A DNA stretch of 64,000 nucleotides from positions 299,494 through 363,493 of the forward strand of contig NZ_BMYJ01000003.1 of the NCBI RefSeq assembly GCF_014652215.1, written 5' to 3'. Both the position numbers and the translations under genes were made by a program. Of the stretch, positions 46,168 to 57,243 are shown in pieces. The notes below the pieces were generated by a model. That model did no database searches and had not been told where the DNA came from. It saw nothing but the letters and a program-made list of their open reading frames with translations. This stretch comes from Neogemmobacter tilapiae. GTDB taxonomy: Bacteria; Pseudomonadota; Alphaproteobacteria; Rhodobacterales; Rhodobacteraceae. The stretch's first letter is position 1. Every line of letters starts with the position of its first letter.

Positions 46168-46940
46168 CCTGTCACCACCACGCCGCCGTCTATGACCATC
46201 ACTTGCCCCGTCATCATCCGCGAGGAATCAGAGGCGAGGAACAGCGTTCCGCCCACGATATCCTCGGGTTTCATCATGTCTTTCAGCTTTTGCCGTTTCA
46301 AATGCGCCTCAACCGCTGCCGGTTCGGCCCACAATTCCAGCTGTTTGGGGGTAAAGACCCAGCCGGGGGCCAAGGTGTTCAGACGGATGCGGTCTGCCCC
46401 GAATTCGGCGGCCAAGGTGCGCGTCAGGCCGGTGATGCCGGCATTGGCGGTGATATAGGGGGCATAGCCGCTGTCGGGCATCATATAGCTGATCGAGCTG
46501 AAATTGACGACCGAACCACCACCCGCCGCCTTCATCCCCGGCAGAACCGCCTGAATGGCAAAGAAATAGCTGCGCAGGTTGACGGCCATCGACCAGTCGA
46601 AATCGTCGGGCGTCAGGGTCAGCGTGTCCTGCCGTTGATCATTCGCGGCATTGTTCACCAGCACCCGCACCGGCCCATGTGCGGTGGCGGCTTGATCGAC
46701 CGCCGCCTTAAGCGCTGCAGTGTCGGTGATGTCGCAGGCGATAAACAGGGGGCGGTTGCCGGTCTTTTCGGCCATTTCATCGGCAAAGGCAGTGCCGTCG
46801 CGGCGCTGCACAAAGGCGACCTTGGCCCCCTGCCGCAGAAACCCTTCGGTCAGCGAAGCGCCGATGCCCGAACCGCCGCCGGTGATGAACACCGAACGCC
46901 CCTTAAGATCAGGATAGATTGCCAGATTGTCCACTTGCAC
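46164..46940 (-). CDS. SDR-family dehydrogenase with Asn in place of catalytic Lys
   Basis: A 258-residue short-chain dehydrogenase, probably the sugar (galactose-type) 1-dehydrogenase of this operon. The nucleotide site TGGGSGIG is at 20-27, NNAA at 97-100, catalytic Ser149 and Tyr162 are present, but the YxxxK lysine is Asn166 (YITAN, codon AAT). Start at GTG 46940 is closely preceded by GGAGG; GTG 46934 has better spacing and may be the real start. First gene of the sugar operon. Confidence 0.85.
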   Translation of the reverse strand: MQVDNLAIYPDLKGRSVFITGGGSGIGASLTEGFLRQGAKVAFVQRRDGTAFADEMAEKTGNRPLFIACDITDTAALKAAVDQAATAHGPVRVLVNNAANDQRQDTLTLTPDDFDWSMAVNLRSYFFAIQAVLPGMKAAGGGSVVNFSSISYMMPDSGYAPYITANAGITGLTRTLAAEFGADRIRLNTLAPGWVFTPKQLELWAEPAAVEAHLKRQKLKDMMKPEDIVGGTLFLASDSSRMMTGQVMVIDGGVVVTG

Positions 46941-47007
46941 CTCCCCGCGCCGGGCATGGGGTTATCCCTAAGGAAGGGCGGGGCGAAAGGCAATCAGCCC
47001 TGCGCCT

Positions 47008-47916
47008 TCAACCCTCGGCCCCGATGTGCTTTTCGCCGCGGGCTTCGGCCAGATCCATCTGGTGCTGGCGTTCGCGGAAACGGGCCCGGTCGGCGTCGGT
47101 GTATTCGTCTTGGCAGCGGTGGCAGGAGGCCCCGCGTTCGTATTCGGGGCGCTGCTTGTCGGTGGCAGACAACGGGCGGCGGCAGGCGTGGCAGGTGTCG
47201 TATTGGCCCGGCACAAGGCCGTGACCGACCGAAACCCGCCCGTCAAAGACATAGCATTCGCCCTGCCAAAGGCTTTCTTCGGGGGGGACATCCTCCAGAT
47301 ATTTCAGGATGCCGCCTTTGAGGTGATAGACATCGGTGACCCCCTGCCCCAGCAGGAAATTCGTCGATTTTTCACAGCGGATGCCGCCGGTGCAGAACAT
47401 GGCGATGCGTTTGTTGTGGAAACGGTCCTTGTTCGCCGCCCACCAGGCCGGAAAATCGCGGAAGGAACGGGTGGCGGGGTCGACCGCGCCTTGGAAGGTG
47501 CCGATTTCCACCTCGTAATCATTGCGCGTGTCGATCACGGCGACATCGGGGGCGCTGATCAGGGCGTTCCAATCCTGCGCCGCGACATAATGGCCGACAT
47601 GGGCCAAAGGATCGACATCGGGCAGGCCCATGGTGACGATTTCACGTTTCAGTTTCACCTTCATACGGCCAAAGGGCATGGTTTCGCTGAAGCTTTCCTT
47701 ATGTTCCAGCGCCGCACAGCCGGGCAGGGCGCGCAGATGGGCCAGAACAGCGTCAATGCCGCTGCGGGTTCCTGCGATGGTGCCGTTTACGCCTTCGCGG
47801 GCCAGAAGCAGGCTGCCTTTGACGCCTTGGGACAGGCACAGGTCCAGAAGCGGCCCGCGCAGGGCGGCGGGGTCGTCAAAGCGGGTGAAATGGTAAAGGG
47901 CGGCGATGGTCAGCAT
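47008..47916 (-). CDS. trhO: TrhO, rhodanese-family tRNA uridine 5-hydroxylase
   Basis: A 302-residue protein (UPF0176/YceA). An N-terminal acylphosphatase-like region (EGVNGTIAG) precedes a rhodanese domain at about 115-215 with the active Cys in [12 protein letters not shown]. The C-terminal part has two CxxC pairs (CHACRRP, CHRCQDE) that likely bind metal. Family members hydroxylate uridine 34 of tRNA using prephenate-independent oxygen chemistry. Start is ATG 47916; the open frame upstream is antisense to pncA. Confidence 0.9.
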   Translation of the reverse strand: MLTIAALYHFTRFDDPAALRGPLLDLCLSQGVKGSLLLAREGVNGTIAGTRSGIDAVLAHLRALPGCAALEHKESFSETMPFGRMKVKLKREIVTMGLPDVDPLAHVGHYVAAQDWNALISAPDVAVIDTRNDYEVEIGTFQGAVDPATRSFRDFPAWWAANKDRFHNKRIAMFCTGGIRCEKSTNFLLGQGVTDVYHLKGGILKYLEDVPPEESLWQGECYVFDGRVSVGHGLVPGQYDTCHACRRPLSATDKQRPEYERGASCHRCQDEYTDADRARFRERQHQMDLAEARGEKHIGAEG

Positions 47917-48027
47917 GGGGCCGATGTGAACCTGAAAGGAACCGAATTCAAGCCCCAGAGCTTTCCCCCGCCATTGACCCTTGGGAAAGCCCGCCTTACG
48001 CCTGTTTGCAAATGAAAGGTCCAGCCG

Positions 48028-48636
48028 ATGCGTCCTGACCATGAAGCCCTGATTGTCATCGACATCCAGAATGATTTCTGCCCCGGCGGTTCGCTCGCCG
48101 TGGCCGGGGGTGATCAGATCATCGAGGCGGTGAATGCGCTGATGGACGAGTTTTCCTGCGTGGTGCTGACGCAGGATTGGCACCCGGCGGATCACACGTC
48201 TTTTGCCGACAATCATCCGGGGGCGGCGCCGTTCAGTCTGACGGAAATGCCCTATGGGCCGCAGGTTCTGTGGCCGCGGCATTGTGTGCAGGGCTCCAAG
48301 GGGGCGGAGTTTCACCCCGCCTTGCGCACCGATCCGGCGCAACTGATTATCCGCAAGGGGTTTCGGGCGGGGATCGACAGCTATTCGGCGTTTTTTGAGA
48401 ATGACAAGGTGACCGCCACCGGGCTGGATTCCTATCTGCGCAACCGGGGGATCAGCCATGTGACTTTGGTCGGCCTCGCGCTGGATTACTGCGTCGCCTA
48501 TTCGGCGGTGGATGCGGCAAAGCTGGGCTATGGCGTGACGGTTCTGGAAAGCGCCTGCCGGGCGATTGACCTGAACGGATCGCTGGAAAACGCCCGCAAT
48601 GAAATGATCGACGTGGCCGTCGTTCTGGAGAGTTAA
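48028..48636 (+). CDS. pncA: PncA, nicotinamidase
   Basis: A 202-residue isochorismatase-fold amidase that hydrolyses nicotinamide to nicotinate. Catalytic triad: Asp in [12 protein letters not shown], Lys in IIRKGF, Cys in [12 protein letters not shown]. Metal ligands are in [11 protein letters not shown]. It begins NAD salvage and lies three bases ahead of pncB. Confidence 0.94.
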   Translation: MRPDHEALIVIDIQNDFCPGGSLAVAGGDQIIEAVNALMDEFSCVVLTQDWHPADHTSFADNHPGAAPFSLTEMPYGPQVLWPRHCVQGSKGAEFHPALRTDPAQLIIRKGFRAGIDSYSAFFENDKVTATGLDSYLRNRGISHVTLVGLALDYCVAYSAVDAAKLGYGVTVLESACRAIDLNGSLENARNEMIDVAVVLES

Positions 48637-48639
48637 GAG

Positions 48640-49932
48640 ATGATCGACATCGCCACCCGCGTCTGGAACCACAAGTGGAAGATTGATCCGATTGTGCGGT
48701 CGCTGATCGACACGGACTTTTACAAGCTGCTGATGTGCCAGTCGATTTTCCGCAACAAGCCGGATACGAATGTCACCTTTACGGTGATCAACCGTTCATC
48801 GAAGGTGCGGCTGGCCGATCTGATTGATGAAGGGGAACTCCGCGAACAGTTGGATCATGTGCGGTCCCTGTCGCTGACGCGGGGGGAAAGCACTTGGCTG
48901 CGGGGGAACACGTTTTACGGCAAGCGCCAGATGTTCCGCCCCGATTTCATGGAATGGTTCGAGGGGCTGCGCCTGCCGCCCTATCATCTGGAAAAGCGCG
49001 ACGGGCAGTATGAGCTGACGTTTGAGGGGCGCTGGCCCGAGGTGATGCTGTGGGAAATTCCGGCGTTGTCGGTGCTGATGGAACTGCGCAGCCGGGCGGT
49101 TTTGCAGACCTTGGGCCGGTTCGAATTGCAGGTGCTTTATGCGCAGGCGATGACGAAGCTATGGGCGAAAATCCAGCGGCTGAAGTCGATTCCAGATCTG
49201 AAGATCGCCGATTTCGGCACAAGGCGGCGGCATTCCTTCCTGTGGCAGGATTGGGCGGTGCAGGCGATGATGGAGGGGTTGGAGGGCGCCTTTACCGGCA
49301 CGTCGAACTGCCTGATCGCGATGCGGCGGGATATTGAGGCGATTGGGACGAACGCCCATGAACTGCCGATGGTCTATGCGGCCCTAGCAGAAAATGACAC
49401 GGAACTGGCCGAAGCGCCCTATAAGGTGTTGGCCGATTGGCAGGAAGAACATGAGGGCAATCTGCGGGTGATCCTGCCGGATACCTATGGCACTGAAGGT
49501 TTCCTGAAACGCGCGCCGGATTGGTTGGCGGGCTGGACGGGGATCCGGATCGATTCCGGCGATCCGGCAGCGGGGGCGGAAACGGCCATCCGCTGGTGGA
49601 AGGACAAAGGCGAGGATCCGACGAAAAAGCTGGTCATTTTCTCGGACGGGCTGGACGTGGAGCAGATCGAGGCGCTGCACCGGCAATTTGTGGGGCGGGT
49701 CAAGGTGTCCTTTGGCTGGGGCACGATGCTGACGAATGACTTCCGCGGGTTGGCGGCCGATGATGCGCTGGCCCCGTTCAGCGTAGTCTGCAAGGCGGTG
49801 TCGGCGAATGGGCGGCCAACGGTGAAATTGTCGGACAATCCGAACAAGGCGATGGGGCCTGTGGCCGAGATCGAACGCTATAAGCGGGTCTTTGGCGTAG
49901 GCCAGCAGGCGGCGATGGAGGTCGTCGTCTGA
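48640..49932 (+). CDS. pncB: PncB, nicotinate phosphoribosyltransferase
   Basis: A 430-residue enzyme that joins nicotinate to PRPP, giving nicotinate mononucleotide. N-terminal [15 protein letters not shown], the central [12 protein letters not shown], and the C-terminal [10 protein letters not shown] and [11 protein letters not shown] are typical. It directly follows pncA; the two form an operon for NAD salvage. Confidence 0.95.
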   Translation: MIDIATRVWNHKWKIDPIVRSLIDTDFYKLLMCQSIFRNKPDTNVTFTVINRSSKVRLADLIDEGELREQLDHVRSLSLTRGESTWLRGNTFYGKRQMFRPDFMEWFEGLRLPPYHLEKRDGQYELTFEGRWPEVMLWEIPALSVLMELRSRAVLQTLGRFELQVLYAQAMTKLWAKIQRLKSIPDLKIADFGTRRRHSFLWQDWAVQAMMEGLEGAFTGTSNCLIAMRRDIEAIGTNAHELPMVYAALAENDTELAEAPYKVLADWQEEHEGNLRVILPDTYGTEGFLKRAPDWLAGWTGIRIDSGDPAAGAETAIRWWKDKGEDPTKKLVIFSDGLDVEQIEALHRQFVGRVKVSFGWGTMLTNDFRGLAADDALAPFSVVCKAVSANGRPTVKLSDNPNKAMGPVAEIERYKRVFGVGQQAAMEVVV

Positions 49933-49934
49933 TC

Positions 49935-49965
49935 AAAAAACCCCGCCGTGATGAACACGGCGGGG
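49935..49965 (-). terminator. Strong terminator of the ccrM transcript
   Basis: A perfect 10-bp stem (CCCCGCCGTG/CACGGCGGGG) with a five-base loop is followed on the minus strand by six T. The plus-strand side lacks a T run, so it mainly serves ccrM and possibly pncB. Confidence 0.85.
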
Positions 49966-50022
49966 TAAGTAGCGCTTGCGGGCGGTCCGCAGCGCAGGCG
50001 TCTGAATGTCGTGTTTGTGGTG

Positions 50023-51234
<1,212 letters not shown>

Positions 51235-51239
51235 TTAAA

Positions 51240-51878
51240 TCAATTATTTGCGGAATTATCTTGATACAAGATATTGTGGACGGGCGCAAAGCTGCGTCTA
51301 TGATGTGGGGTCACACCAAGATTTAGGAGGGCGGTATGATGGGCCTTTGTGGGGTAGCCTGCGTTCCGTTCCCAGCCGTAGCCGGGGTATTGTTGCGCCA
51401 AATCCACCATGCGTTCATCGCGCGCCACTTTGGCCACGATCGAAGCGGCGGCGATCGACAAACAGCGGGCATCGCCCTTGACGATGGCCTGCGCGGGGCA
51501 GGTCAACCCACGGGGAAAAAGGTTGCCGTCGATCAGGGCAAGGCCGACCGAACCCAGCCCCAGCACGGCGCGTTCCATCGCCAGATGGGCGGCGCGCAGG
51601 ATGTTGATGGTGTCAATTTCTTCCACGCTCGCCTCGGCGATGGACACGCGCGCTTGCGCATGGATCAGCCGGGCCAGTTCGGCGCGGCGGGGCGCCGCGA
51701 GGGCCTTGCTGTCGGCCAGCCCCTGAGGAATGCGGGCAGGGTCAAGAATGACGGCGGCGGCAAAGACCGGGCCCGCCAAGGGGCCACGGCCCACCTCGTC
51801 GACACCGGCGACAAGGGTGACACCCCGCGCCATCGCTTCGGTTTCAAACTGAAAATCGGGAAAGGTTGCGCGCGCCAT
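51240..51878 (-). CDS. rnhB: RnhB, ribonuclease HII
   Basis: A 212-residue RNase HII that removes ribonucleotides and RNA from RNA-DNA hybrids. The [12 protein letters not shown] motif gives the Asp-Glu metal pair; further acidic residues lie in LIDGNLFP and ARDERM. Start is ATG 51878 ([10 protein letters not shown]). It is upstream of ccrM on the same strand, with an 86-base gap that contains the two GANTC sites. Confidence 0.94.
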   Translation of the reverse strand: MARATFPDFQFETEAMARGVTLVAGVDEVGRGPLAGPVFAAAVILDPARIPQGLADSKALAAPRRAELARLIHAQARVSIAEASVEEIDTINILRAAHLAMERAVLGLGSVGLALIDGNLFPRGLTCPAQAIVKGDARCLSIAAASIVAKVARDERMVDLAQQYPGYGWERNAGYPTKAHHTALLNLGVTPHHRRSFAPVHNILYQDNSANN

Positions 51879-52075
51879 GGGGGGACACCTGAAAAGGACC
51901 ATGGCGCGCGATAGGCTGAAATCAGTGGTCGTTCAATCGTGCCGTTCTAAAGCTGCGGGAATAAGGTCGGGGGACAGAAGCTGCTCGGGCCTTCTGTCCC
52001 CCAGTGTTCCGGGCGGGGGATCGCGGCAATGGGGGACACGGCCACGCGATCCAAAGGCAGAGCCCGCCCGGAATT

Positions 52076-52519
52076 CTATTTCGTGCGGAAGCCCGCCTCG
52101 CGCATGCATTTCGCGGGGTAAAGCCATTCGGCCTGACCGTAGACGCGGGCCGAGACGGCGCAATGGCCGGGCAGGCGGCCAAAGCCGTAAGAGCGCAGGC
52201 AAGACGCGGTATAGGCCTTCTTGCTATTCAGACCCTGCACATCGATGGCACAGGCGGCGGGCAGCAACTGGCCGCGCGGCTTCTCCGGGGTGACGACGAC
52301 GGGTTTGCCGTCATCCTTGTCCTTGTCCTTCATCTCATGCGCCAGCATGGCGATGACGGCGGCCCCAAACAGGAAGGTCATCAGTTTCCGGCTGTCGCTG
52401 TCGGCGCGCGAGGGTGCGGCGCTGGCGACAAAGATCCCAAGGGTCATGGCCGAAACCGCGATCAGGGCGACAAAGCGGTGACGCAGGCTGCGCAGGCGTT
52501 CGTTGCAGGGAGACATCAT
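52076..52519 (-). CDS. Hypothetical membrane-anchored/exported protein
   Basis: About 147 residues. An Arg-rich N-terminus (NERLRSLRHRF) precedes a hydrophobic segment (VALIAVSAMTLGIFVASAAPSRA) that is a signal or anchor. A second short hydrophobic helix (LMTFLFGAAVIAML) and a charged DKDKDD stretch follow. The C-terminal part has several cysteines (AACAIDVQG, SCLRSYGF, HCAVSARVYG, KCMREAGFR) that could pair as disulfides. Start is one of two adjacent ATGs (52519 or 52516) behind AAAGGA. Unknown function. Confidence 0.7.
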   Translation of the reverse strand: MMSPCNERLRSLRHRFVALIAVSAMTLGIFVASAAPSRADSDSRKLMTFLFGAAVIAMLAHEMKDKDKDDGKPVVVTPEKPRGQLLPAACAIDVQGLNSKKAYTASCLRSYGFGRLPGHCAVSARVYGQAEWLYPAKCMREAGFRTK

Positions 52520-52714
52520 TTGTCCTTTCTGTTCGGGTGGTCTGCCCTGCCGTGGCAAGGGCGAACCTGATGCCCAAACCGTGACCCTAGGGCCGCCAGT
52601 CGCGCAATAACGCCGGTCTGTCAGGCGATAACCGCAGAATTTGCGCAGCTTGATATTGAATAACACGCAGGCGGGGGGCAGATTGCAGGGCACAACAAGC
52701 CTGCGAGCAGCGCC

Positions 52715-52999
52715 ATGATCCGCCTGACCTCTGCCCTTCTGCTGACCCTTGCGCTGGCCCTGCCCGCGCAGGCGGAATGCTATGCTGACTATAAGGCGAA
52801 ACAGGATGATCCGCTGCGACTGCATTACGGTGTGGCCAAGATTGCCGACAAGAATTGTGACAAGGGCGCGGCCAAGAAAGTGCTGTCAAAACGGCTGGCC
52901 AGCGAAGGCTGGACTCTGCTGAACGTTCTGTCCATCTTCGGGCCCGAGGGGCTGGAAGAAAGGAAAGCGAGTGCCGGAGAATATTTCCTCCGCTTCTGA
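52715..52999 (+). CDS. Small secreted hypothetical protein
   Basis: A 94-residue protein with a clear signal peptide (MIRLTSALLLTLALALPAQA) and two later cysteines (ECYADYK, NCDKGAAKK). The rest is charged and partly helical, ending GEYFLRF. It is co-oriented with the next gene, whose GTG start overlaps its 3' end by 29 bases, so the two are probably translated together. Function unknown. Confidence 0.75.
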   Translation: MIRLTSALLLTLALALPAQAECYADYKAKQDDPLRLHYGVAKIADKNCDKGAAKKVLSKRLASEGWTLLNVLSIFGPEGLEERKASAGEYFLRF

Positions 53000-53675
53000 C
53001 AGCCTGAAGGCAGGCAACCGCGTGGTGGCTGGGGGGATTGCGGCGATTGTCGTGATCTTGCTGGGGGCGGCGGTTCTGTTGTTCCTGAACCTGCCGGATG
53101 CGAATGCGTTCAACGCGCGGGTGGAACGGCTGTTTGTGGAAAATGACGACCTGCGGACGGGCGCGGAAATCAAGCTGCTGGAGCTGTTGGCGCAGTCAGG
53201 GACGACGTTTCAGGACGTGGTGACCAGCTATAAAGGCATCATCTTTGTGCTGATGATCTTTGCCACGGCGCTGCTGATTGCGACCTTGGTCTTTCTGGTG
53301 ACCATCATCGCGCAGAACCGGCGGATTTCGGCCATCCAGCGCTCGGGGATTCAGGTGTCGTCGCTGCTGATCAGCCGTGAGGCGCGGGCGGTCTATATCA
53401 ACGACATGGAATTCGCGCTGACCGAGGCGGCGCTGGAAACGCTGTCGGTGCTGGCCGAGGCGCGGATGGATGATGATGTGCTGACCGGGGCGCAGATCGA
53501 AGGGGTGATCTCGGGCCGGGACGCGGCGGATTGCGACGAGGCGGCAGGGGCAACCCGCGTGAAACGGCTGCGGGACGCGCTGGGGAACCAGCTGGTCAGC
53601 GAGTTGCTGGTGAAGACCGTGGCGCGGCGGGGCTATATGCTGACCGTGGCGAAAGATGCCATTCGGATGATGTAG
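52971..53675 (+). CDS. Membrane protein with C-terminal winged-helix (OmpR-type) domain
   Basis: A 234-residue protein. Two membrane helices lie near 20-42 and 88-114. Residues about 139-227 read as an OmpR/PhoB-type winged helix: YINDMEFALTEAALETLSVLA, a recognition helix around RVKRLRDALG (196-205) and the wing VKTVARRGYML. This is the reverse layout of ToxR/CadC regulators, where the DNA-binding domain comes first. Both the N-terminus and the DNA-binding domain would face the cytoplasm. It begins with GTG behind AAAGGA. Target unknown. Confidence 0.72.
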   Translation: MPENISSASDSLKAGNRVVAGGIAAIVVILLGAAVLLFLNLPDANAFNARVERLFVENDDLRTGAEIKLLELLAQSGTTFQDVVTSYKGIIFVLMIFATALLIATLVFLVTIIAQNRRISAIQRSGIQVSSLLISREARAVYINDMEFALTEAALETLSVLAEARMDDDVLTGAQIEGVISGRDAADCDEAAGATRVKRLRDALGNQLVSELLVKTVARRGYMLTVAKDAIRMM

Positions 53676-53678
53676 GAA

Positions 53679-53696
53679 GGGGGCCTTTCGGCCCCC
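53679..53696. terminator. Short hairpin between convergent genes
   Basis: GGGGGCC-TTTC-GGCCCCC perfect stem between the winged-helix gene and etfA. No T run, so a probable Rho-assisted or shared terminator. Confidence 0.55.
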
Positions 53697-53702
53697 AATC
53701 CT

Positions 53703-54629
53703 TTACAGCTTTTCGATCAGTTCTGGAACGACCGCGAACAGATCGCCCACAAGCCCATAATCGGCCACTTGGAAAATCGGCGCTTCTTCGTCTTTGTTGA
53801 TCGCGACGATGACCTTGCTGTCCTTCATGCCCGCAAGATGCTGGATCGCGCCGGAAATCCCGACGGCGATATACAGATTCGGGGCCACAACCTTGCCCGT
53901 CTGGCCGACCTGCCAATCGTTCGGGGCATAGCCACTGTCAACGGCCGCGCGCGAAGCGCCCACCGCAGCACCCAGTTTGTCGGCAAGGCCCGAGATCAGG
54001 GCGAAATCGGCCTCTGACCCGACGCCACGGCCACCCGAGACAACAATCCCGGCGCTGGTCAGTTCGGGGCGGTCATTCGATGCGGTCTTATCCTCGACCC
54101 AGGACGAAAGCCCGCCGCCCAGATCGGCACCCAGCGCCTCAACCGGGGCCGAGCCGCCTGCGCCGACCGCTTCAAAGCCCGCGGTCCGCACGGTGAAGAC
54201 CTTCACCTTGTCTGACGATTGCACCGTCTGAATCGCGTTGCCGGCATAGATCGGGCGTTCAAAGGTATCGCCCGACACCACCGCCGTCACATCCGACATC
54301 ACCATCACGTCCAAAAGCGCCGCCACGCGCGGCAGGACGTTCTTGTTGAAAGCCGTCGCCGCCCCGCAGATATGGCTGTAGCCATCCGCCAAGGCCACGA
54401 CCAAAGCCGCCGTCGGTTCGGCCATGCCATGGCAATAGCCATGCGCGCCGGCAAAGATCACCTTCGACACACCCGCCAAAGTCGCGGCTTCCGCAGCAGC
54501 CGCGTCACCGCCCTGGCCTGCGACCAGAACATGCACATCGCCCAGCGATTTCACCGCATTCAGGGTTTTCGCCACCGCGTCGGTCGCCAGTTTACCCTCG
54601 ACCACATCGGCAATCAGAAGAACCGCCAT
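53703..54629 (-). CDS. etfA: EtfA, electron transfer flavoprotein alpha subunit
   Basis: A 308-residue FAD-binding subunit. The C-terminal domain has the FAD signature ([55 protein letters not shown]). It passes electrons from acyl-CoA dehydrogenases to ETF-quinone oxidoreductase. Starts one base after the etfB stop, so the two form one operon. Confidence 0.96.
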   Translation of the reverse strand: MAVLLIADVVEGKLATDAVAKTLNAVKSLGDVHVLVAGQGGDAAAAEAATLAGVSKVIFAGAHGYCHGMAEPTAALVVALADGYSHICGAATAFNKNVLPRVAALLDVMVMSDVTAVVSGDTFERPIYAGNAIQTVQSSDKVKVFTVRTAGFEAVGAGGSAPVEALGADLGGGLSSWVEDKTASNDRPELTSAGIVVSGGRGVGSEADFALISGLADKLGAAVGASRAAVDSGYAPNDWQVGQTGKVVAPNLYIAVGISGAIQHLAGMKDSKVIVAINKDEEAPIFQVADYGLVGDLFAVVPELIEKL

Positions 54630-54630
54630 C

Positions 54631-55392
54631 TTAGATCACCCCCGCTTCGTCGCGCAATTTCGCAATCAGTTCATCGACCGAGGCCACTTTGACCCCCGCT
54701 TTACGGCCCGCCGGTTCCACCGTTTTCAGGATCGTCAGACGCGGGGCCACATCCACGCCATAGTCGGCGGGGGTTTTGGTCGCCAAAGGCTTTTGCTTGG
54801 CCTTCATGATGTTCGGCAAGCTGGCATAGCGCGGTTCGTTCAGCCGCAGATCGACCGTCACCACGGCGGGCATCGCCACGGAAATCGTCTGCAAACCGCC
54901 GTCGACTTCGCGCGTCACAACGGCCTTGTCGCCTTCGATCGCCAAGGCAGAAGCAAAGGTCGCCTGACCCCAGCCCAGCAAAGCCGCCAGCATCTGGCCC
55001 GTCGCGTTCATATCGTTGTCGATGGCTTGCTTGCCCGCCAGCACCAGACCCGGTGCTTCTTCTTTCACCACGCCCGCCAGCAGTTTCGCCACCGCCAAGG
55101 GTTCGATGTCGGTATGCACATCAGCGGCGGCTTCGATCAGGATCGCCCGGTCGGCCCCCATGGCCAAGGCCTGCCGCAGGGTTTCCTGCGCTTTGGCGAC
55201 ACCGATGGACACCACCACAACCTCGGTCGCGATGCCCTTTTCCTTAAGGCGGATCGCCTCTTCCACGGCAATCTCGTCAAAGGGGTTGATCGACATTTTC
55301 ACCATGCCCAGATCGACGCCCGAGCCATCGCCCTTGACACGAACCTTGACGTTATAGTCGATCACCCGCTTGACCGGCACCAGAACCTTCAT
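54631..55392 (-). CDS. etfB: EtfB, electron transfer flavoprotein beta subunit
   Basis: A 253-residue subunit that stabilises the ETF dimer and binds AMP. Signature segments: [17 protein letters not shown] at the start, [19 protein letters not shown], and [23 protein letters not shown]. It is the promoter-proximal gene of etfB-etfA and is divergent from the AraC-type gene. Confidence 0.96.
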   Translation of the reverse strand: MKVLVPVKRVIDYNVKVRVKGDGSGVDLGMVKMSINPFDEIAVEEAIRLKEKGIATEVVVVSIGVAKAQETLRQALAMGADRAILIEAAADVHTDIEPLAVAKLLAGVVKEEAPGLVLAGKQAIDNDMNATGQMLAALLGWGQATFASALAIEGDKAVVTREVDGGLQTISVAMPAVVTVDLRLNEPRYASLPNIMKAKQKPLATKTPADYGVDVAPRLTILKTVEPAGRKAGVKVASVDELIAKLRDEAGVI

Positions 55393-55576
55393 CGGCCCAA
55401 TCCCTTTATTCTAGGCCGCCCTTGGGCAGCGTTTCAGCTTTCGCTTGGGGTTTAACCCGGCTGACCCCTGCATAACAGGGAAATTGCGACGCGCAATGTC
55501 GCGGGATCGCCGCGCCAGCGCAATCCTGATCAAGACGGCGGCAAGGCCCGCTGTTAAGACGAAGGCAGGAGAAAAG

Positions 55577-56407
55577 ATGAACCCTGTGGACCGCGCCCTT
55601 TGGTATATTGAAAGCAACCTGCATGATCCGCTGGCGCTGGCCGACATTGCCGGGGTTGCGCAGGTTTCGCCCTTTCATCTGACCCGCGCCTTTGCCCTGC
55701 GCACGGGATACCCGGTGATGCGCTTTGTCTGGCGGCGCAGGCTGACACAGGCGGCGCAACGCTTGGCGCGGGGTGAGGGGCCGATCCTGCATGTGGCTTT
55801 GGACGCGCTTTATGCCTCGCATGAGGCGTTCACCCGCGCCTTCAAGGCGGAATTTGGCCGCACGCCGAACCGCATCAGAAACACCGATGATCTGGCCGCG
55901 CTTTGTCTGCTTGGCCCCCAACCGCTAAGGACGGATATGCCGAAAACACTGACAGACCCCGCCGTTGAAGCCATGCCCGCCCGGATTTTCGCAGGGCTTT
56001 CCAAGCGCTATACGTTGGAGACGCGCTTTGAGATTCCGGCGCAATGGGGCCAGTATGACGCAGAGGGACACCAATCGGCGCATGTCATTCCCGACAAGTG
56101 GTATGGCCTTTGCTATAATTTTTCCGACGATCACAGCTTTGACTATCTCTGCGGCCAAGAGGTGACGGCCCTCACCACCCTGCCCGAAGGCTGGGCGCAT
56201 GTGTCGCTGACCCCCGGACGCTATGCGCGTTTTGCGACAAAGGCGCATATTTCGACGATGACCCAGATGTGGTCGGAAATTTATGAGGATTGGCTGACCC
56301 GCCCTGACTTGAAACCGCGCCCCGGCCCCTCGGTGGAATATTACCCCGCCGAGTTTGATGGGGCGACGGGGGAGGGTGGGTTCGAGATTTGGGTTCCGGT
56401 GGAATAG
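55577..56407 (+). CDS. AraC-family regulator with GyrI-like effector domain
   Basis: A 276-residue protein. The N-terminal AraC double helix-turn-helix covers residues about 1-100 (VDRALWYIESNLHDPLALADIA, SPFHLTRAF, EAFTRAFKAEFGRTPNR). The C-terminal half is a GyrI/BmrR-type small-molecule binding domain (PARIFAGLSKRYTLE, HVSLTPGRYARFATKAHI). This resembles SbmC/Rob-type regulators of drug response. Start is ATG 55577 behind GGAGAAAAG. Confidence 0.88.
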   Translation: MNPVDRALWYIESNLHDPLALADIAGVAQVSPFHLTRAFALRTGYPVMRFVWRRRLTQAAQRLARGEGPILHVALDALYASHEAFTRAFKAEFGRTPNRIRNTDDLAALCLLGPQPLRTDMPKTLTDPAVEAMPARIFAGLSKRYTLETRFEIPAQWGQYDAEGHQSAHVIPDKWYGLCYNFSDDHSFDYLCGQEVTALTTLPEGWAHVSLTPGRYARFATKAHISTMTQMWSEIYEDWLTRPDLKPRPGPSVEYYPAEFDGATGEGGFEIWVPVE

Positions 56408-56410
56408 CGC

Positions 56411-56983
56411 CTAGCGCGTCAGCCCCGGCACCCACAGCACATCCCCTTTGCCCTCATCATTCGCAATCCGGCCTGCCACAAAGAACCAGTCGGACAGGCG
56501 GTTCAGGTATTTCACGGCCTCAGGGTTCACCGCTTCCCCTTCCGCCAGTTCCACCGCCAGACGTTCGGCCCGGCGGCTGACCGTGCGGCACAGGTGCAGA
56601 TGGGCGGCGAGGGGCGTGCCCCCCGGCAGGATAAAGCTGCGCAGGGGTGTCAGCCGGGCGTTCATCGCATCAATTTCAGATTCCAGCCGATCCACCTGCC
56701 CTGCGATCATGCGCAGGGGGGTGTAGGGCAGTTCGCCGTCCTTGTCCTGATCGGGCAGGCAAAGGTCAGCCCCCAGATCGAACAGGTCGTTCTGGATGCG
56801 CTTTAGCGCCTCGGCCAGATCTCCCTCGGCATGCAGCCGCGCCAAGCCAACGGTGGCGTTGGTTTCATCGACCGTGCCGTAAGCCGTCACCCGCAGGGCA
56901 TGTTTGGCCACCCGCGATCCATTGCCCAGCGCGGTTTCACCCTTGTCGCCGGTGCGCGTATAGATTTTCGACAGGACAACCAT
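56411..56983 (-). CDS. PduO-type ATP:cob(I)alamin adenosyltransferase
   Basis: A 190-residue enzyme making adenosylcobalamin. N-terminal TRTGDKGETALGNGSRV (ATP binding), YGTVDETNATVG and C-terminal NRLSDWFFVAGR are typical. Its start overlaps by one base the stop of the upstream HIG1-like gene. It is convergent with the AraC-type gene, three bases apart. No cobalamin riboswitch was recognised upstream. Confidence 0.93.
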   Translation of the reverse strand: MVVLSKIYTRTGDKGETALGNGSRVAKHALRVTAYGTVDETNATVGLARLHAEGDLAEALKRIQNDLFDLGADLCLPDQDKDGELPYTPLRMIAGQVDRLESEIDAMNARLTPLRSFILPGGTPLAAHLHLCRTVSRRAERLAVELAEGEAVNPEAVKYLNRLSDWFFVAGRIANDEGKGDVLWVPGLTR

Positions 56984-57192
56984 CAGATCCAGCCCTGCGA
57001 ACGGCCCCAGGCAAAGATCACGATGATCAGCACGGCAAAGGCCTGCGCATAGATCCGCCAGCGCATGATGCGGTTGGCGTTGCGGCGGTTGAAATCACCA
57101 CCTTTGGCAAAGGTGCCGATGCCGAAAAGCAGAATGCCCAGCACCACCAGAACGGCGATGGTGATGACGATAAAGAACGGTTCGCGCAGCAT
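56983..57192 (-). CDS. HIG1-type twin transmembrane protein
   Basis: A 69-residue protein with two membrane helices (FFIVITIAVLVVLGILLFGIGTFA and YAQAFAVLIIVIFAWGRS) separated by a polar loop with NRRNANRIMRWRIY. This is the layout of the hypoxia-induced HIG1 family, which in some bacteria associates with cytochrome oxidase. It is translationally linked to the adenosyltransferase gene. Function is inferred from family only. Confidence 0.78.
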   Translation of the reverse strand: MLREPFFIVITIAVLVVLGILLFGIGTFAKGGDFNRRNANRIMRWRIYAQAFAVLIIVIFAWGRSQGWI

Positions 57193-57243
57193 GATCTTTC
57201 CCCTTTGGCCTATTCTAGGCCGCTTGCGGGGAAAAGCGAAGGG

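Noticed and set aside
57193..57243. Cobalamin riboswitch near the adenosyltransferase gene
   Set aside because: The short upstream region and the coupled HIG1-like gene leave no room for the structure and no B12-box was seen.
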